DNA of 64,000 nucleotides from Mesostigma viride (GCA_009746045.1 RPFO01000080.1:6091684-6155683), one strand, 5' to 3'. Shown: positions 36,471-50,645, counted from the first letter of the stretch. Notes: generated by a model not told the origin, from the letters alone. A program made the numbers and translations.

Positions 36471-39255
36471 AACGGTACGAGCCGCGCCAAAATCTGCCCT
36501 CGTAAGCGGTACCCGAAAAGTGGCGCCAAATGCGATTTTTGGTGTGCGCGTGCACGAAAGTGACCGAATTCCGGGCGACAGGCATGCCTGGCGGTCTGGC
36601 AGGCGATGCTGAGCGTGTATAAAGGCACTATCAAGGCTGAAATTTTACGATTATCCTCCTAAGGTGTTATTAGATCCACCACTGTTTTTTTTTCGCCATA
36701 AAATTTGCGGAATCGAACAGCATGTTGCGTCATTCATAGGTGGGTGCCTGAATGGTCGCAGATTTTCTCTCGACCCCACCTGACCGCAGCAAAAAATTTT
36801 CCCGATGAAGTGCGCCCTAAGATCGGGGTTTCCATCATAAACGATGCATTTTTTAATTCTAAAGACTTTGACCGAACGACTTTCTTCATTACCGCTGCAA
36901 CTTTTTTTTCCTGAGCTACCGCATATTTCCGACCAATTTCAAGGCTGCGTCAGGCTTGGCAGACCCATACTTCGTATATATATGCGTTTGCCCCGAACGT
37001 CATGTTTAATGCAGGCTTTGTGGACTCTAAAGACGCCCACGATGTTGGGGCTTTTATCAGCCTCTGGACATGCACAAACTGCGGTCAGCAGGTGAATGCC
37101 GGAACGAGTTCTGCGGCGGGGTGTGCGAAACAGACATCAAGCGCACGGCAGACATGGATACCTCCGAGCGGTATGTTCCCTTATTCAAATCTACGGGCCA
37201 ATTCACTCCTTGTTGAATCCCTGACCTTGTCACGGATGAATATGTTACCAGTTCCCCATCTCCGGAGTTTCTCTTTTGGTCATCTTCTTATCTTACGGGA
37301 GGTGCGTCATGAATCGTATAGCGAGCTACGGTTTCATGGCGAGCCTTTTCTTCACATCAGCGACGTACAGGTTACCTTAGAGGCTAGGGATGTCAAGGAA
37401 TTCTTCACACGGATATTAGGGAGGGTGCATGACGGATTGCGGGCAAGATATTACGGGCTGGCTGGCAGCCTTGCAGCGCTATTGCCGCCGATGGCAATGA
37501 TTTGCAGGCAGGGCTATGGATCACAAAGCTGTTGCTTTGCTCTAGTTGTACATGCTGCAATTTATTGGCATTGTGCTCACGGCAAGTAATGTTGCATGAC
37601 ATGGTTGACCACGAAGATTGATGGAAAACCTAGAAGCAATTGGTGGCTTTCTTGGATGCTCGATGGCTTCACATGCTTGTGAGTCCATAAAACCCACTGT
37701 ATACGTGCCCACCATCTCTAAGCTGAAAGCATCTGCCTTCAACAAGCATCTTAAGACATGCATGCACATGAGAACTGTCATGGTTTGTGGAGAGGGTGGC
37801 ATATTGCGTGAGAGTGGAGAGAGGACAGTGGCCGGGCTAGGCCAGCTACCTGTGCTGCCACACGGCCGGGCGGCAAACACTGATGCACAAGCTGCCTTAC
37901 ACGCCAGCACCCAAGCTGCCTTCACACCCCTGAATGATGAGCAGAGGGCATCCTGGACGGCCGCATCCATGCAGTTCATGCAGTTCAGGCTGTGCGTGCT
38001 GGCCAAGGGCACGGGTAAATGAGCCAATGGCGGGCTATTATTACGCACGCTGCAACCAGCGCCAATGAAGCAACCCAAGCCTGCCCTCCTGACAGGTATG
38101 TGTGTTTTGTTTTCTCATGTCGTGTGCACAACCAGCAATCCTTTATTTCCCTATGATGCATGTTTGCGGAATTCTGGCAACCTGGCACATGGCCAAACTC
38201 CTCAATGTCAGGGGTGGGAGGGGTTGTTTGTCAAGTGGATAGACACACGCACATGCTCAACACCTCTTGCTCCAATGCCACTGCCACTCACCCAGAAACT
38301 CAGGCACAACCACGCACGATCGCTAAGCTGCTAGCCAGAATCGCAGTCCTCACCAAAGTGAGGGATGGGGCACCAGCTAGTTTGACAGTCTGGCTGAGGA
38401 CGTGCAGGAGTTGAATGACATATCTGAAGCAAGTAGTCACGGATGGCTTGGAGAAACATGGTGAAGCATGCATGGGCATGCATCTCATGTTGACAAGGGC
38501 CAGAGCAAGAGCATGAGCACGATGCATGTGCCTATGTAGAGGCCATTGGGCTTGCACTATCTGTTGAAGACAACTGCGGTATGGTGGCCAAGCGGCTCAC
38601 CGGGGATGTGCAGTGGCTTCTTCATGCTAGGTATGATGGCGGCCAAGTGCAGTCCTTTGGTGGCACATTTCAAGCCGGCAACCTCGAGGTAGCAACTGAG
38701 CAGTGTATGAGCTGTCTGGCTATGCACCACAGCGCTGGCTGAGGAGATCTAGTCCAACTTGGAAGCTGCGTTGCCAGCAACGTGGGCCCCTATAACAGAG
38801 ACAGGGACATGGGGGCATCCATGGTGATGCAGAGGACCATGTGTGGCAACCTTGGTCAGGCGGGCCGGTTGCCAAGGGATGTGCTGCTACCAAATCAAGG
38901 CGCACAAAACACATCGCAACCATGCCGACGGCCGAGATGCCTGGCATGATTAGATTATTACATTGCCAAGCTGAGTTTGCGACTACCGTGCGTGCTGTGG
39001 GTTTGAACTGATCATGCTAGCCAACGTGACAGCTGGCAGTTCTTATGTCTAACAAGCCCCTACTTGAAAATTGCCTTAGCATGGCCGTATGCACATATAT
39101 ACAACCATGTCTAGCCACTGTTCATGTTCATATATCTTTGTCTATGTGTCACAAAAGTTGTGTTATATTATCTGTGCAAGGTCTGAACAGTTAGCAACAC
39201 AGTTGGTGGGAGTTGGCCATACCGTTACAAAAGAACTTTGCATCCAAGGTTGAGT
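36471..39255. other. No recognisable gene; scattered open frames
   Basis: The plus frames at 37,002-37,589 (195 codons) and 37,618-38,022 (134 codons) are the longest. The first holds WTCTNCGQQ, followed one frame over by CRNEFCGGVC, which might be a Cys-rich exon with an AG/GT edge at about 37,091. The second contains FNKHLKTCMHMRTVMVCG. Neither matches a family I know, and no consistent gene model could be built. TATAAAGG at 36,618 could be a promoter element. Confidence 0.3.
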
Positions 39256-39259
39256 GATT

Positions 39260-39830
39260 AGCTGGAAACTGGCAGGTGTTGCATGGACCAGTGAACCCAA
39301 TGACACTTGATGGACCTGAAGTTTTGTGCAATGTCTGAAATGACATGATGATTAACATGGGCGCTTGTTTTCAGCCTCACCTGAGCACATCTTGCATGGG
39401 AAACTGCAAGAAATGTGGCGGAAATGCAAAAAACGCACATTTTTGCTCACATTTGCTAGCGAGCTGTCAATGAATGAAGTACAACAGACCTGGATTTTTG
39501 TGCAATGTCTACAATGATGATATTTAATATGCTTGCAAGTTTCCAGCCCCAACTGAGCACATCTTGTATGAAAACTGTCATGAAATGTGTGAAAAAAACG
39601 CGAAAAACGCGCATTTTTGCTAGCATTTGGTGGCATTTTGTTACCAAATACAGTACGATGGACCTGATTTTTTGTGCCATGTCTACATTTATGATGTGTA
39701 ACGTGATTGCAAATTTCCAGCCTCGACTGAACACATCTTCCATGGAAACTGCTATGAGATGTGGTGAAACGGTGCGTTTTTGCTAGCATTTGGTGGCAGT
39801 TTGTCACCAAATGAGGTCAGATGACCATGG
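39260..39830. repeat. ~178-bp tandem repeat, three units
   Basis: Units share CTGAGCACATCTTG, AAAACGCGCATTTTTGCTAG, CATTTGGTGGCA and GGACCTGATTTTTTGTGC. The TTTGCTAGCATTTG core also occurs, reversed, in the array at 44,600-45,535. Confidence 0.85.
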
Positions 39831-40089
39831 GACATGGTGCACAGTTGGTAGACATGAGCATAAGCCTACATGCAAACAGCCAGGTCAGGAGCTCTTTATT
39901 TGCATATCAAATGGTATTTGTTTATATTAAAATCTGGAAAGTTGCTAAAAATAGACATGCCAAAAATAGACCAACCGATGTCGGAAAATTCTGGAAAGTC
40001 AAATTCCTTTTACTGGTGTCATGGACATGCTGCCTACCAATATCTAGCATGTTTGGACTCAATTTGCTCCTTGTAGGGCTTATAAGGGC
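39831..40089. other. Unassigned sequence between repeat families
   Basis: No gene or repeat is recognised. TTATAAGGGC near 40,080 precedes the family B copy. Confidence 0.3.
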
Positions 40090-40640
40090 ATTTTTTGGCA
40101 CTTTCATACCGTTGTGGCACTGGATTCGTTGTCAACATCGTCGCGTCGCTGCAGCAACACGATGTTTTCTGGCATACGCGGGCTTTTGGTTCCCGCCGCA
40201 CATTTGAAAGTGCTGTCCTCCGGCTTTTTGCCTTTGCACCGTGTGCAGTTCTTGGACGTTTGGAATCATGGCATGGCTAACGTAATGGCTGACTAGCTAG
40301 ACCTTTTCAGTGGTTTTCCATTTGCGGGTATTTCCTCGTAAATGGTGGGAGAGCGATCGCAGCAATGGTGCTCACCACTAGACACTCCCGGCCAGTTAGG
40401 CTCGAAACCGACGCCCTGATCAAGCATGCTGTTTCCGGCCCCACCGTCTAGGTCATTTAGTCGCTCTACACGTAAGCCAACCATAATTTCAATGCACAAG
40501 GCTACACATTTCCATCTCCGTTCATATTCATCATCCTGAACGACTCGAACACGCGGACAAGATAACGGCAGGCTCGAGCTACCATATGGTCCGGATTCTC
40601 CCGATTTCTGGCCGGCCAGCGCTGGTTGTCTCCTTGCTGT
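40090..40640 (-). repeat. Dispersed family B copy (minus)
   Basis: This is the reverse complement of 41,642-42,180 and 43,766-44,310 at high identity. On its own strand it starts GGAGACAACCAGCGCTGGCC and includes the segments around TTCAGGATGATGAATATG, GCTAGACCTT-type text and the Cys-containing ORF region. Confidence 0.85.
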
Positions 40641-40644
40641 TTAG

Positions 40645-40763
40645 GTCCTAGTCACAGGGTTGCAGGCACCACGGCCCGTATCGCTATGAATGCCATACGC
40701 AGTCGCACGCAGAGCCCCCACAGCCCTTGGGGGTGGTCTCCTTCATCACTACTTGCCATCTAT
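40645..40763 (-). mobile_element. Retroelement family A fragment
   Basis: CACCACGGCCCGTATCGCTA and GGTGGTCTCCTTCATCACTA match, in reverse, the family A copies at 31,700-31,820 and 50,260-50,350. It ends at the target duplication of the next LINE. Confidence 0.7.
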
Positions 40764-40774
40764 CAAGGAGACAA

Positions 40775-41630
40775 GTCGCCGCGAGCTAGTGCCGAGTGGT
40801 GCTACGTCGCTTCCCCCAGAAGCCAGGTGAGACGTCAACCTCCCTTGCTGACGAGCTCAAGAACCAGCTTCTTACCCTCATGGGCCTGGTAGGTGAGGTA
40901 GAACTGCGTGGGTGCCACCGCCTTCCCCACTCGCGGGACAAGGCGGCTCCCCCACCAGTCCTGCTCACCTTCCTCTCCCCTGAGGATAAGCAGCGGTTCC
41001 TCTCTCGTCGCAAGCGGTTGCACGACCTCACCTGGACGCTGGATGACGACCTCACCCCCGCTCAGCAACAGCAGCGACGCGACCTGTGGCCGGAATACCT
41101 CCGCCATAAGCAGGACCCCCAGAAGCCCAAGGTGTACGGGAGGGGCGGGGACCTGATGATCAACCACAAGATGTGGACCGTCGCCCCCAGCGGGCTAGAA
41201 TAGCAATAGCCCTAGCTTGTAACCATTGGCGTCACTGCCGCTAAGGCAGCCATGCCTAGAATGTTTGCCTAGCTGTGCCAACACACCTAGTCACGTGCCG
41301 CCAACGCACGGTACACAACCAGCCATAGCCTTAGCCTAGTCCTAGTACAGCCATGCTACGCCCTGGCTATGTTCAGATTACTTGCATGCCCACGCTCCTT
41401 GCTATGATATGCTCACATGGGTCTTATTGCACCCACAGACTGCCGGATCGTTAGCGTGTCGATCCGTTTAGCTAGCGCGCCCGAATGCAGCTGTGGCATG
41501 CCTTTGGCATGAAGGAGACTGGGGGTCTCTGCCCTTTCTCCTGTAGTGCACACACAGGGATTAAAAGCACTTCGGTGCTCCGTGACTCCCCAACGGGAGC
41601 ACGAGTTTAATAAATTAATTATTAATTAAT
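40775..41630 (+). mobile_element. 5'-truncated ORF1-type LINE with 11-bp TSD
   Basis: CAAGGAGACAA is duplicated at 40,764-40,774 and 41,631-41,641. The insert encodes the ORF1 C-terminal domain up to TAG at 41,203 (ETSTSLADELKNQLLTLMGL, APPPVLLTFLSPEDKQRFLS, WTLDDDLTPAQQQQRRDLWP, DLMINHKMWTVAPSGLE). A 3' UTR follows directly with no ORF2. It ends with AGCAC-TTCG-GTGCT and a CTCCC/GGGAG hairpin (41,581-41,603), then a TTAATTATTAATTAA tail. Missing ORF2 is like half-L1 (HAL1) elements. Confidence 0.85.
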
Positions 41631-41641
41631 CAAGGAGACAA

Positions 41642-42260
41642 CCAGCGCAGGCCAGAAATCGGGAGAATCAGGACCATGGTAGCTGGAGCATGCTGTTATC
41701 TTGTCTGCGTGTTCGAGTCGTTCAGGATGATGAATATGAACGGAGATGGAAATGTGTAGCCTTGTGCATTGAAATTATGGCTGGCTTACGTGTAGAGCGA
41801 CTAAATGACCTAGACGGTGGGGCCGGAAACAACTTGCTTGATCAAGGCGTGTGTTTCGAGCCTAACTGCCAGGCCGGGAGTGTCTAGTGGTGAGCACCAT
41901 TGCTGCGATCGCTCTCCCACCATTTACGAGGAAATGCCCGCAAACGGAAAACCACTGAAAAGGTCTAGCTAGCCAGTCATTATACGTTAGCCATGCCATG
42001 ATTCCAAACGTCCAAGAACTGCACACGGTGCAAAGGCAAAAAGCCGGAGGACAGCACTTTCAAATGTGCGGCGGGAACCAAAAGCCCGCGTATGCCAGAA
42101 AACATCGTGTTGCTGCAGCGACGCGAGGATGTGGACGTACAATGAATCCAGTGCCAAGCTCAGAACGGCCGCAAAGGAGATCTGGCATCACCGGGTTCAG
42201 ATGACAGTGCCGAGATACTACGCGATCCAGCCGGTCCACGACCTGTTTACCATCGTTTTT
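41642..42260 (+). repeat. Dispersed family B copy (plus)
   Basis: This directly follows the LINE. It starts ACCAGCGCAGGCCAGAAATC and matches 40,090-40,640 in reverse and 43,766 onward directly. The Cys-containing ORF region is present but broken. Confidence 0.85.
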
Positions 42261-42519
42261 CTTTTGCGTACCATCTGCCTCCATATTCATCCGAAGCAAT
42301 AGGCAAACACGATCAGTTGCCTCTTTATATATTCATTATGAATGATAAATTACGGTGGTGAGAGTGGCATGCAACATAAGGAAAAACCCGAAAAGAAGAA
42401 GAACCCTGAAGAAATTAATAGTAATCTGACACGGACATATCCAAGGATCACGCCAGCTGCACAAGGTACAACTAACTACAGCACTAAACTGCGACATGCA
42501 CGCAGCCACATCGCTGCCG

Positions 42520-42907
42520 GCCCACCATACAGGCCTGGGAGGGATCTACTAGACTGCATGGGTCGCGACAAAGTCGGCCCAGGTGCGGCGGAATAACACA
42601 TTGATTAGCCACGGTGCGAGTGAGGGCGAGTGACAGGCGCTGCCGCCATGCAATACGAGGACCACGTGCGGGCAGACCACGGGGCGGTCTGACCCTCGAG
42701 GTCGAGGCGGTCTTCACGACGCTGGCAGCACTCGTGGAAAAACTCCGCTGTCTTGGGGCCCAGGGCCCCGAACTCCTCAAGGACAAAGGGGATGATCCGG
42801 TGGGGCCCCACATTGCCGTAGGAGGCAAACTTGTCGCGCTCTGACAGCCACAGCGGCAGCATCGCCGGCATCCACAGCCTCTTTATATATGCATGGTCAT
42901 CATGCAA
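42520..42907 (-). pseudogene. LINE ORF2 C-terminal fragment, frameshifted
   Basis: Minus-strand text IIPFVLEEFGALGPKTAEFF, HECCQRREDRLDLEGQTA and PWSARTWSSYCM continues in another frame as QRLSLALTRTVANQCVIPPH. This is the conserved post-RT end of plant/algal L1 ORF2 proteins. It is a single fragment without its 5' domains. Confidence 0.7.
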
Positions 42908-43765
42908 ATTTCGGCATGCAGCGCCTCCTCCTTATATAATAGTCTAGCTGATGGCACGCAAAGACGTGGATCGATGCTAGATCACTACTACAATACGCTC
43001 CCGCGGACACCTTTTTCAGCGGGGAAAGTGCCCCCGGGCTTCCGGGGCAAATTCAGCAAGCGCTGCGGAACTTAGATACTAAAAATTCGTTTTTGGTTCG
43101 TACCGTACGTACAGCCAATCATTTTGCGCCCGGATCAAATTGTGATCTGGGCACTGAACACGAAAATTTCAGCGGAACGTACGAAACACCAACGCAACTA
43201 CAGAAAATTTTCAGTGACGAAACTGTAGTACCGTGTACCAAGCAAAATGTAGTAGGACTTCGCTAAATTCACGTTCGGAATTTTTCCCCGCAAGATTCCC
43301 CTGCAAGATTCCCCCGCACGATTCCCCCCGCTAGGTTCAGGCTCCAGTCGATGCTCGCCAAATGGCGCAAAAAAAGAAACATATGTTAAAATCAACGGTG
43401 CGAATCCTCGTTACCGCTCGGGTAACATTCTCACTCATTTCGCGTCTCCTACGAACCGTATTGTAGTACATGAACCGAGATGATGGAGCGAGTCTCAACT
43501 CATCCAATGAGCGATCCGAACGAAGAGCAATTCAGGGCAGAAAGATATCGCGGTGACATGCGTGATTCTCCTAGCTGCGCGGTGTTTAGATGTACTTCCC
43601 GATCGCTAGGAAATCGATCATTAGATAGTCAGGTTGTCCGGCTTTATAGATTACGGCTCTACCCCAATCTAACTCGTTCCATTTGAGGATTTCTGGTCCG
43701 TGGTGCAGTCAAGCACTGCATGCAATCGGCTATGCCTATGCATGATAACTTTGATCAGCTACCTA
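42908..43765. other. No gene recognised
   Basis: A short GATTCCCC-rich repeat (about 43,290-43,330: GATTCCCCTGCAAGATTCCC and similar) is the only structure seen. Confidence 0.3.
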
Positions 43766-44560
43766 GGTATCAAAGAGACAACCAGCGCAGGCCAGAAGTC
43801 GGGAGAATCCGGACCATGGTAGCTCGAGCCTGCCGTTATCTTTTCCGCGTTTTCGAGTCGTTCAGGATGATGAAGATGAATGGTGATGGAAATGTGTATC
43901 CTTGTGCATTGAAATTATGGCTGGCTTACGTGTGGAGCGACTAAATGACCTAGACGGTGGGGCCGGAAACAGCATGCTTGATCAGGGCGTGTGTTTCTAG
44001 CCTAACTGGCCGGGAGTGTCTAGTGGTGAGCACCATTGCTGATATCGCTCTCCCACCATCATTATCGAGGAAATACCCGCAAATGGAAAACCACTGAAAA
44101 GGTCTAGCTAGTCAGTCATCACGTTAGCCATGCCATGATTCCAAACGTCCAAGAACTGCACACGGTGCAAAGGCAAAAAGCCGGAGGACAGCACTTTCAA
44201 ATGTGCGGCGGGAACCAAAAGCCCGCGGATGCCAGAAAACATCGTGTTGCGGCAGCGACGCGACGATGTGGACAACGAATCCAGTGCCAAGCTCGGAACG
44301 GCCGCAAAGGAGATCTGGCATCACAGGGTTCAGATGTGCGGAGATACTACGCGATCCAGCCGGTCCACGACCTGTTTGTAGAGCTTGTGCCAAGGGGCAG
44401 CACCGAACAGATGTGGGTGACGTTGCAAAAAACATCGGACTTGACGGAGCATAATGGCTCGGTCATAGTCTTTGACCAATAAACGCTGCAAGAGTTCAAC
44501 AAGAGTCGTGATGAAATCAACACGATAAGAACAAAGACGGGAAAAACGATGTAACTGAGA
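43766..44560 (+). repeat. Dispersed family B copy (plus), longest copy
   Basis: This is the most complete copy. It starts AGAGACAACCAGCGCAGGCC. One frame in 44,130-44,370 reads NCTRCKGKKPEDSTFKCAAG and VLRQRRDDVDNESSAKLGTA, then WHHRVQMCGD. In the next frame VHDLFVELVPRGSTEQMWVT follows. These may be one small Cys-containing protein with a frame break. Function is unknown. Confidence 0.8.
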
Positions 44561-44599
44561 AAGAACAACACCATATGCACATCAATCCGAAAACCCATT

Positions 44600-45535
44600 T
44601 TCTTCCCCTGGAAATTATTTGGAGAAGGAATAATGGTCAGTTTGACCTCAAATTTGGCACCAAGGTTCCTTATCAGATATCTTATGATGCCATGTGGTCA
44701 AAAAAAATTTTGGGAGTCGGCAGCATGGTAACATGGTGACATTTGCTAGCAAAAAATACCGTATTTTCAGCACTTTGTGGCATGTATGCATGTATAAAGA
44801 CATCAAATGAGCTCAGTTGGAGCTGAAACTTTGCACATGTTCTAAACACATCCCATGCAGCATGCCCACAAAGTTTCAGGCTGGTTGGATGACAAATTGG
44901 TGACAAATGCTAGCATTAATACCCCCAAAATGCTGTTTTTCATGGTTTTCCAAGGGTTTTATCACACATATGCATACATAATGACACCAAATGAGCTCAG
45001 TTGGAGCTGAAACTTTGCACATGTTCTAAACACATCCCATGCAGCATGCCCACAAAGTTTCAGGCTGGTTGGATGACAAATTGGTGACAAATGCTAGCAT
45101 AAATACCCCCAAAATGCAGTTTTTCATGGTTTTCCAAGGGTTTTATCACACATATGCATACATAATGACACCAAATGAGCTCAGTTGGAGCTGAAACTTT
45201 GCACATGTTCTAAACACATCCCATGCAGCATGCCCACAAAGTTTCAGGCTGGTTGGATGACAAATTGGTGACAAATGCTAGCAAACAAAAAAACCAAAAA
45301 GCAGTTTTTCTTGGCTTTCCAAGGGTTCCAACACATGGGTGCCTATATCAATGAACTCAGTTAAGCCTAGAACTTTGCACAGCTCATAAAAACATCTATG
45401 TTAACTGCCCACAAGAGATTCAGACTGTTTGCATGACAAATAGGTGACAGATGCTAGCAAACATAGCACAAAAAATGCAGTTCCTAGTAATTATTTTTCA
45501 AGGGTTTCATCCCATAGTTGCAAGTCAACCATTCC
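44600..45535. repeat. ~184-bp tandem repeat, four to five units
   Basis: Units share GAGCTCAGTTGGAGCTGAAA, TTTGCACATGTTCTAAACAC, CACAAAGTTTCAGGCTGGTT and GACAAATTGGTGACAAATGC. Inner units are near identical; the outer ones at both ends are diverged. The CAGGCTGG and GAGCTCA words recall the 16.2-17.1 kb array, but the units are otherwise different. Confidence 0.9.
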
Positions 45536-45694
45536 AGTTTGGGATATATAGTCAGGTTCCCAACAACACATCTTGATGATATATTATGTGATATTGCAGG
45601 AAGGCAGACTTAGGGGCACACGCCCATGATACAACGTCAACATGTACATCAACAACACACACGTAACTTAGCTAATCATCATAATAAAAAGCAC

Positions 45695-47180
<1,486 letters not shown>

Positions 47181-48139
47181 CTCCGTTGGCCAGGGGTTCA
47201 AAATGATGCAACAGGCACCAAAAAAGGGAGAAGGAGCCGCCTCCCCAACGTGCCGCCCGGCGACGGCAGCGATGGGCCCAGGGGGGAACAGTGCGCTTTG
47301 TCTTGTTCGCCGGGGTGAGCCGGCGGGGTGCGGGCACTGTCGCGTTTTATTTAGCCCGCCCGCCCCAGTCCTTCTCGGAGTGCCTTCTCAGGCCATGGCG
47401 TCAGGGTAAGAGTTCGTTTCGCCCGTCGCCGGACGCTTAAACCACTAGACTACGCCGGTTAATTACGACAAGAAAGCGGGTTACGACGATAGAAACCAGT
47501 AGATGGTGGTTCTCCCGCACCCCGGGCACACCAGCGACGTCGGCAGCGAGCCCCGCCCGCAGGTTATGCAGCTGACGATGTTGCTCTGCCCAAGGGAAGT
47601 CATAAAGCTGCAAAAAAAGGGGTAAAAGCGATTAAATCCACGACATGCATTTTTGCCCCTGTTAGCGCTCCTATAAATCTGACTTTTACGGGAAAATCGC
47701 GTGCAACATGGAAACGCAAAATTAAGGGAATCGCTGTGCTGGATTTCTTCGAAATGATACATGGAATCGTTCGAAAGTGTGCCCTCCCACCAGTAGCGTC
47801 TAATCTGTGCTAGCCATGACCTTGAACACGCAGGGGTGGCTGCGCTCGGCGCGCGAAACTGGCCACTGCTGCGTGTTTGCCCTCGCACACACACACAAAA
47901 AAGCTGTTTACCGACCCTTTTTTTGCAGAATAAATTTCCTTACGTCAATGCAGATCGAACAAGCGAAATCCGGTACAAAATGGCTTCGTAATCCGTGCAC
48001 AGTAAATTTTCACGCTACCATAGCCTTCGCAATGGAATTTGCACTCAACATCTCCCGCGCGCACCGAATTTCGTCAATTTCACCCCGGAATTACCGCGGA
48101 CACTTTGGCGCGGCGTCGGATTGATGTGTTAACGCAGAA
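47181..48139. other. No gene recognised; tRNA-like A-box
   Basis: On the minus strand GGCGTAGTCTAGTGGTTT (about 47,440-47,457) matches a pol III A-box and is followed by a short foldable stretch. No proper B-box or full cloverleaf is found, so at most this is a tRNA-derived remnant. Confidence 0.3.
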
Positions 48140-49505
48140 TGCGCCGAGATAGTCCAGCTGATGAGTCTTACTGTACATAGCACTGGAACGCAAGCTCCGT
48201 GGGCCCGTTGGGCCCAATTAATGATCCCTGCCGACAACCTGGAGGAGTTCCTTGCCCTGCCAGAGCTCAACCAACGCCTTGCTATCCTTTTCAGCTTCTA
48301 CCAGCTCAGTGAACGCGCGACCTCGTCGGTAAGCTCCGCAACCCGGCCATGCAGCCTGGCCTGCGCAGCCGGCAGCCACATCGGCTCGGACCCTCCCTCT
48401 GCAAGCACTTGATGACATCCGAGCAGTGCTGGAGGAGCACGTGTGACCTGGCCGTTGGCCGAGAAGCTGACCTCGCTGAGTTCACGACGCTCAACACGGT
48501 CAGGAGACCCGGGTCTCCAATGTGGAAGCCTTGGAAGGTCGCCCACAAGCTCCAACCTCAGCTCACGGCACTGCAGACCGCGGCGCATGCCAGGCATCTG
48601 AGGCGCGCATGCTGCACTAGTGTCTCTCGCCTAAATCCGGGCGGAGGGCAAGTGCGGCCTGCTCGTTAAGAAGCTAGAATCCATCACCGCCCAAAACCGA
48701 CACCCTGGCCGCGCAGGTCCCGGCGATTGCAGCGCGCAGACGGCCGCCATCGCGCAGTCTAGCCCATCCGGCTGGCAGATCGATCATGATAGCCCCTCGC
48801 CGCACTCCTAGCTTCGCGGACCTGCTGTGGTCAGCGACCGTCCCAACCACAGATGCCATCGCTACGTAACCTCCAGGAGCTTGAGGACCTTCACCAGGCA
48901 AAACAACGGGAGGCCACCGACCACGCTCGCCGCGAATATGCGCATATGCCGAGTGGTGCTTCGTCGTTTCCCCCAGAAGCCAGGTGAGACGTCAACCACC
49001 CTTGCCGACGAGCTCAAGGACCAGCTTCTTACCCTCATGGACCTGGTAGGTGAGGCCGTAGAACTGCGCGGCCGTAGAACTGCGTGTCTATTATTATAGG
49101 GCTCCCAAGGTTGTAATCATTGCCGGTAGTCACTGCCGCCATGGCAGCCGGCATGCCTAGAATGTTTACCTAGCCGAGCCACCATACCTAGTCACGTGCA
49201 CCGCGCTAACGCACGGTACACAACCAGCCATAGCCCTAGCTTACTGAGCCCTTGTACAGCCATGCTACGTTCTGGCGCTATCAATCAGCTTACTTGCTCA
49301 CGCTCCTTGTTATGATATATGCTCACGTACGGGTCTTGTTGCACCCAGAGAACTTGCCGGATCGTCTATCGTGTCCGATTGCTGCTGTGGCATGCCAGGC
49401 TCTGGCATGAAGGAGAAAGGGGGTTTCTTCCTGTTGTGCACACAGCTAAAAGCACTCCGGTGCTCCGTGACTCCTGGCAATGGGAGCGCGAGTTTAATGT
49501 GACAC
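48140..49505 (+). mobile_element. Decayed ORF1-type LINE copy with 3' UTR and end hairpin
   Basis: Broken frames give DNLEEFLALPELNQRLAILF, then PSFADLLWSATVPTT and LQELEDLHQAKQREATDHAR (coiled-coil part). After a frame change comes RFPQKPGETSTTLADELKDQ, the same C-terminal domain start as the 40,775 copy. The domain is deleted after VELRG. The 3' UTR (49,096-49,490) is close to that of the 40,775 copy (TGCCTAGAATGTTT, GCACGGTACACAACCAGCC). It ends with AGCAC-TCCG-GTGCT and a CTCC/GGGAG hairpin near 49,468-49,490. Confidence 0.7.
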
Positions 49506-50134
49506 AATTGCTTGAGGATGGCAGGGCTTCTGGGATTATCTGTACTCTGCGCTCGCAGGATAGACAAAAGAGAAATGGGCTGCTGTCTGCGATAAGCCCC
49601 TTCCTGTGGGGCATGCTCCTAGAGTTTTCTCCCCACGCCGGGCCACACGACCCATTGGTAGAATTCATGCAGGGTAGAAGTCCTCAGGTGGAGGTTATTG
49701 CCCCTGAGCTAGGATAGCCGCTACACTACCGCCTCGTCTGCCATTACAGTAGAGGACAGCTCCGATGGGGATTATATCCCCCTCTAGTGACTATAGATAT
49801 TCTGATCAGGCACTCCGCGAAGGTGAAAACCATTTGCGTTCAGTGCCGGAGGGATAGATATGGTTGGGGCATGACACAGACGATATTTGTAACTTCCGTG
49901 TAATTATTTTTCTAACAAGATTAGCCCAGTACTGTGGCATGCCCATGCGAATGACACGTAAGTACTTACTTACAATCACTTCATATCTTGTAGAGGATTT
50001 CTGCTCTGTTCGATGCAAACATTTCCCACACTACGAAGATATGCAATGCCACATCCTCATCGACTTGGTACCAGCCGCACTGCACTGACAAACCCACAGT
50101 TATGCTGTTCGACCCAAAAGATAAGCCCGCTACA
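49506..50134. other. No gene recognised
   Basis: A frame running out of the LINE tail is open to 49,717 (EDGRASGIICTLRSQDRQKR, GMLLEFSPHAGPHDPLVEFM). It looks coding-like, but no start or family is evident. Confidence 0.3.
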
Positions 50135-50560
50135 TATGTACTAATTGATTGATTTATTAATTTACATGTAACTGCGTCACGTGAACATAAGTCGTCAGGG
50201 AAATGAATATGGGATGGGGTGGATGGAGCTATATTTAGTTCCTAGTTACAGGGTTGCGGGCACCACGGCCCGAATCGCTATGCATGCCAAACTTGGTCAC
50301 ACGCGGAGCCCCACCGACCGGGGGGCGGTGTTCTTCATTACTGTCTGTCACCTATCTATACGCGTCATCTGCCTCCATATTACAGACAAACCAGGTGGTT
50401 CCCCGGGCGTGAGCCCGCCCCGTCGTGGGTAGCACATGTCCATGCCTAGCCTATCGCGGAAAGTCCACGGAGGGCGGCCCGGCCGGCGCGCGTAGCCTGG
50501 GGCATGCCACGTGAGGACAAAGCCCGCTATGTATGTATTAATTAATTAATTAATTAATTA
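50135..50560 (-). mobile_element. Retroelement family A copy (uninterrupted reference copy)
   Basis: In reverse this reads through CGGGCTCACGCCCGGGG, TTTGTCTGTAATATGGAGGC, GTAACTAGGAACTAAATATA and CACGTGACGCAGTTACATG to an AATTAATAAATC tail. It shows what the copy at 31,440 looked like before the CACTA-like element landed in GTAACTAG. An ATTA repeat lies at its other end (50,529-50,560). Confidence 0.7.
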
Positions 50561-50645
50561 GACCCGTGTTCCGCTATGTATGTATTTGGCCAATCTCAAG
50601 GTATCGCCTCTTGGTGACCAGACTTGGTGACACACAACGGCCTCT

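Noticed and set aside
47398-47460. tRNA gene on the minus strand
   Set aside because: A good A-box is present, but the T-arm/B-box is missing and the whole is about 60 bases, too short for a cloverleaf.
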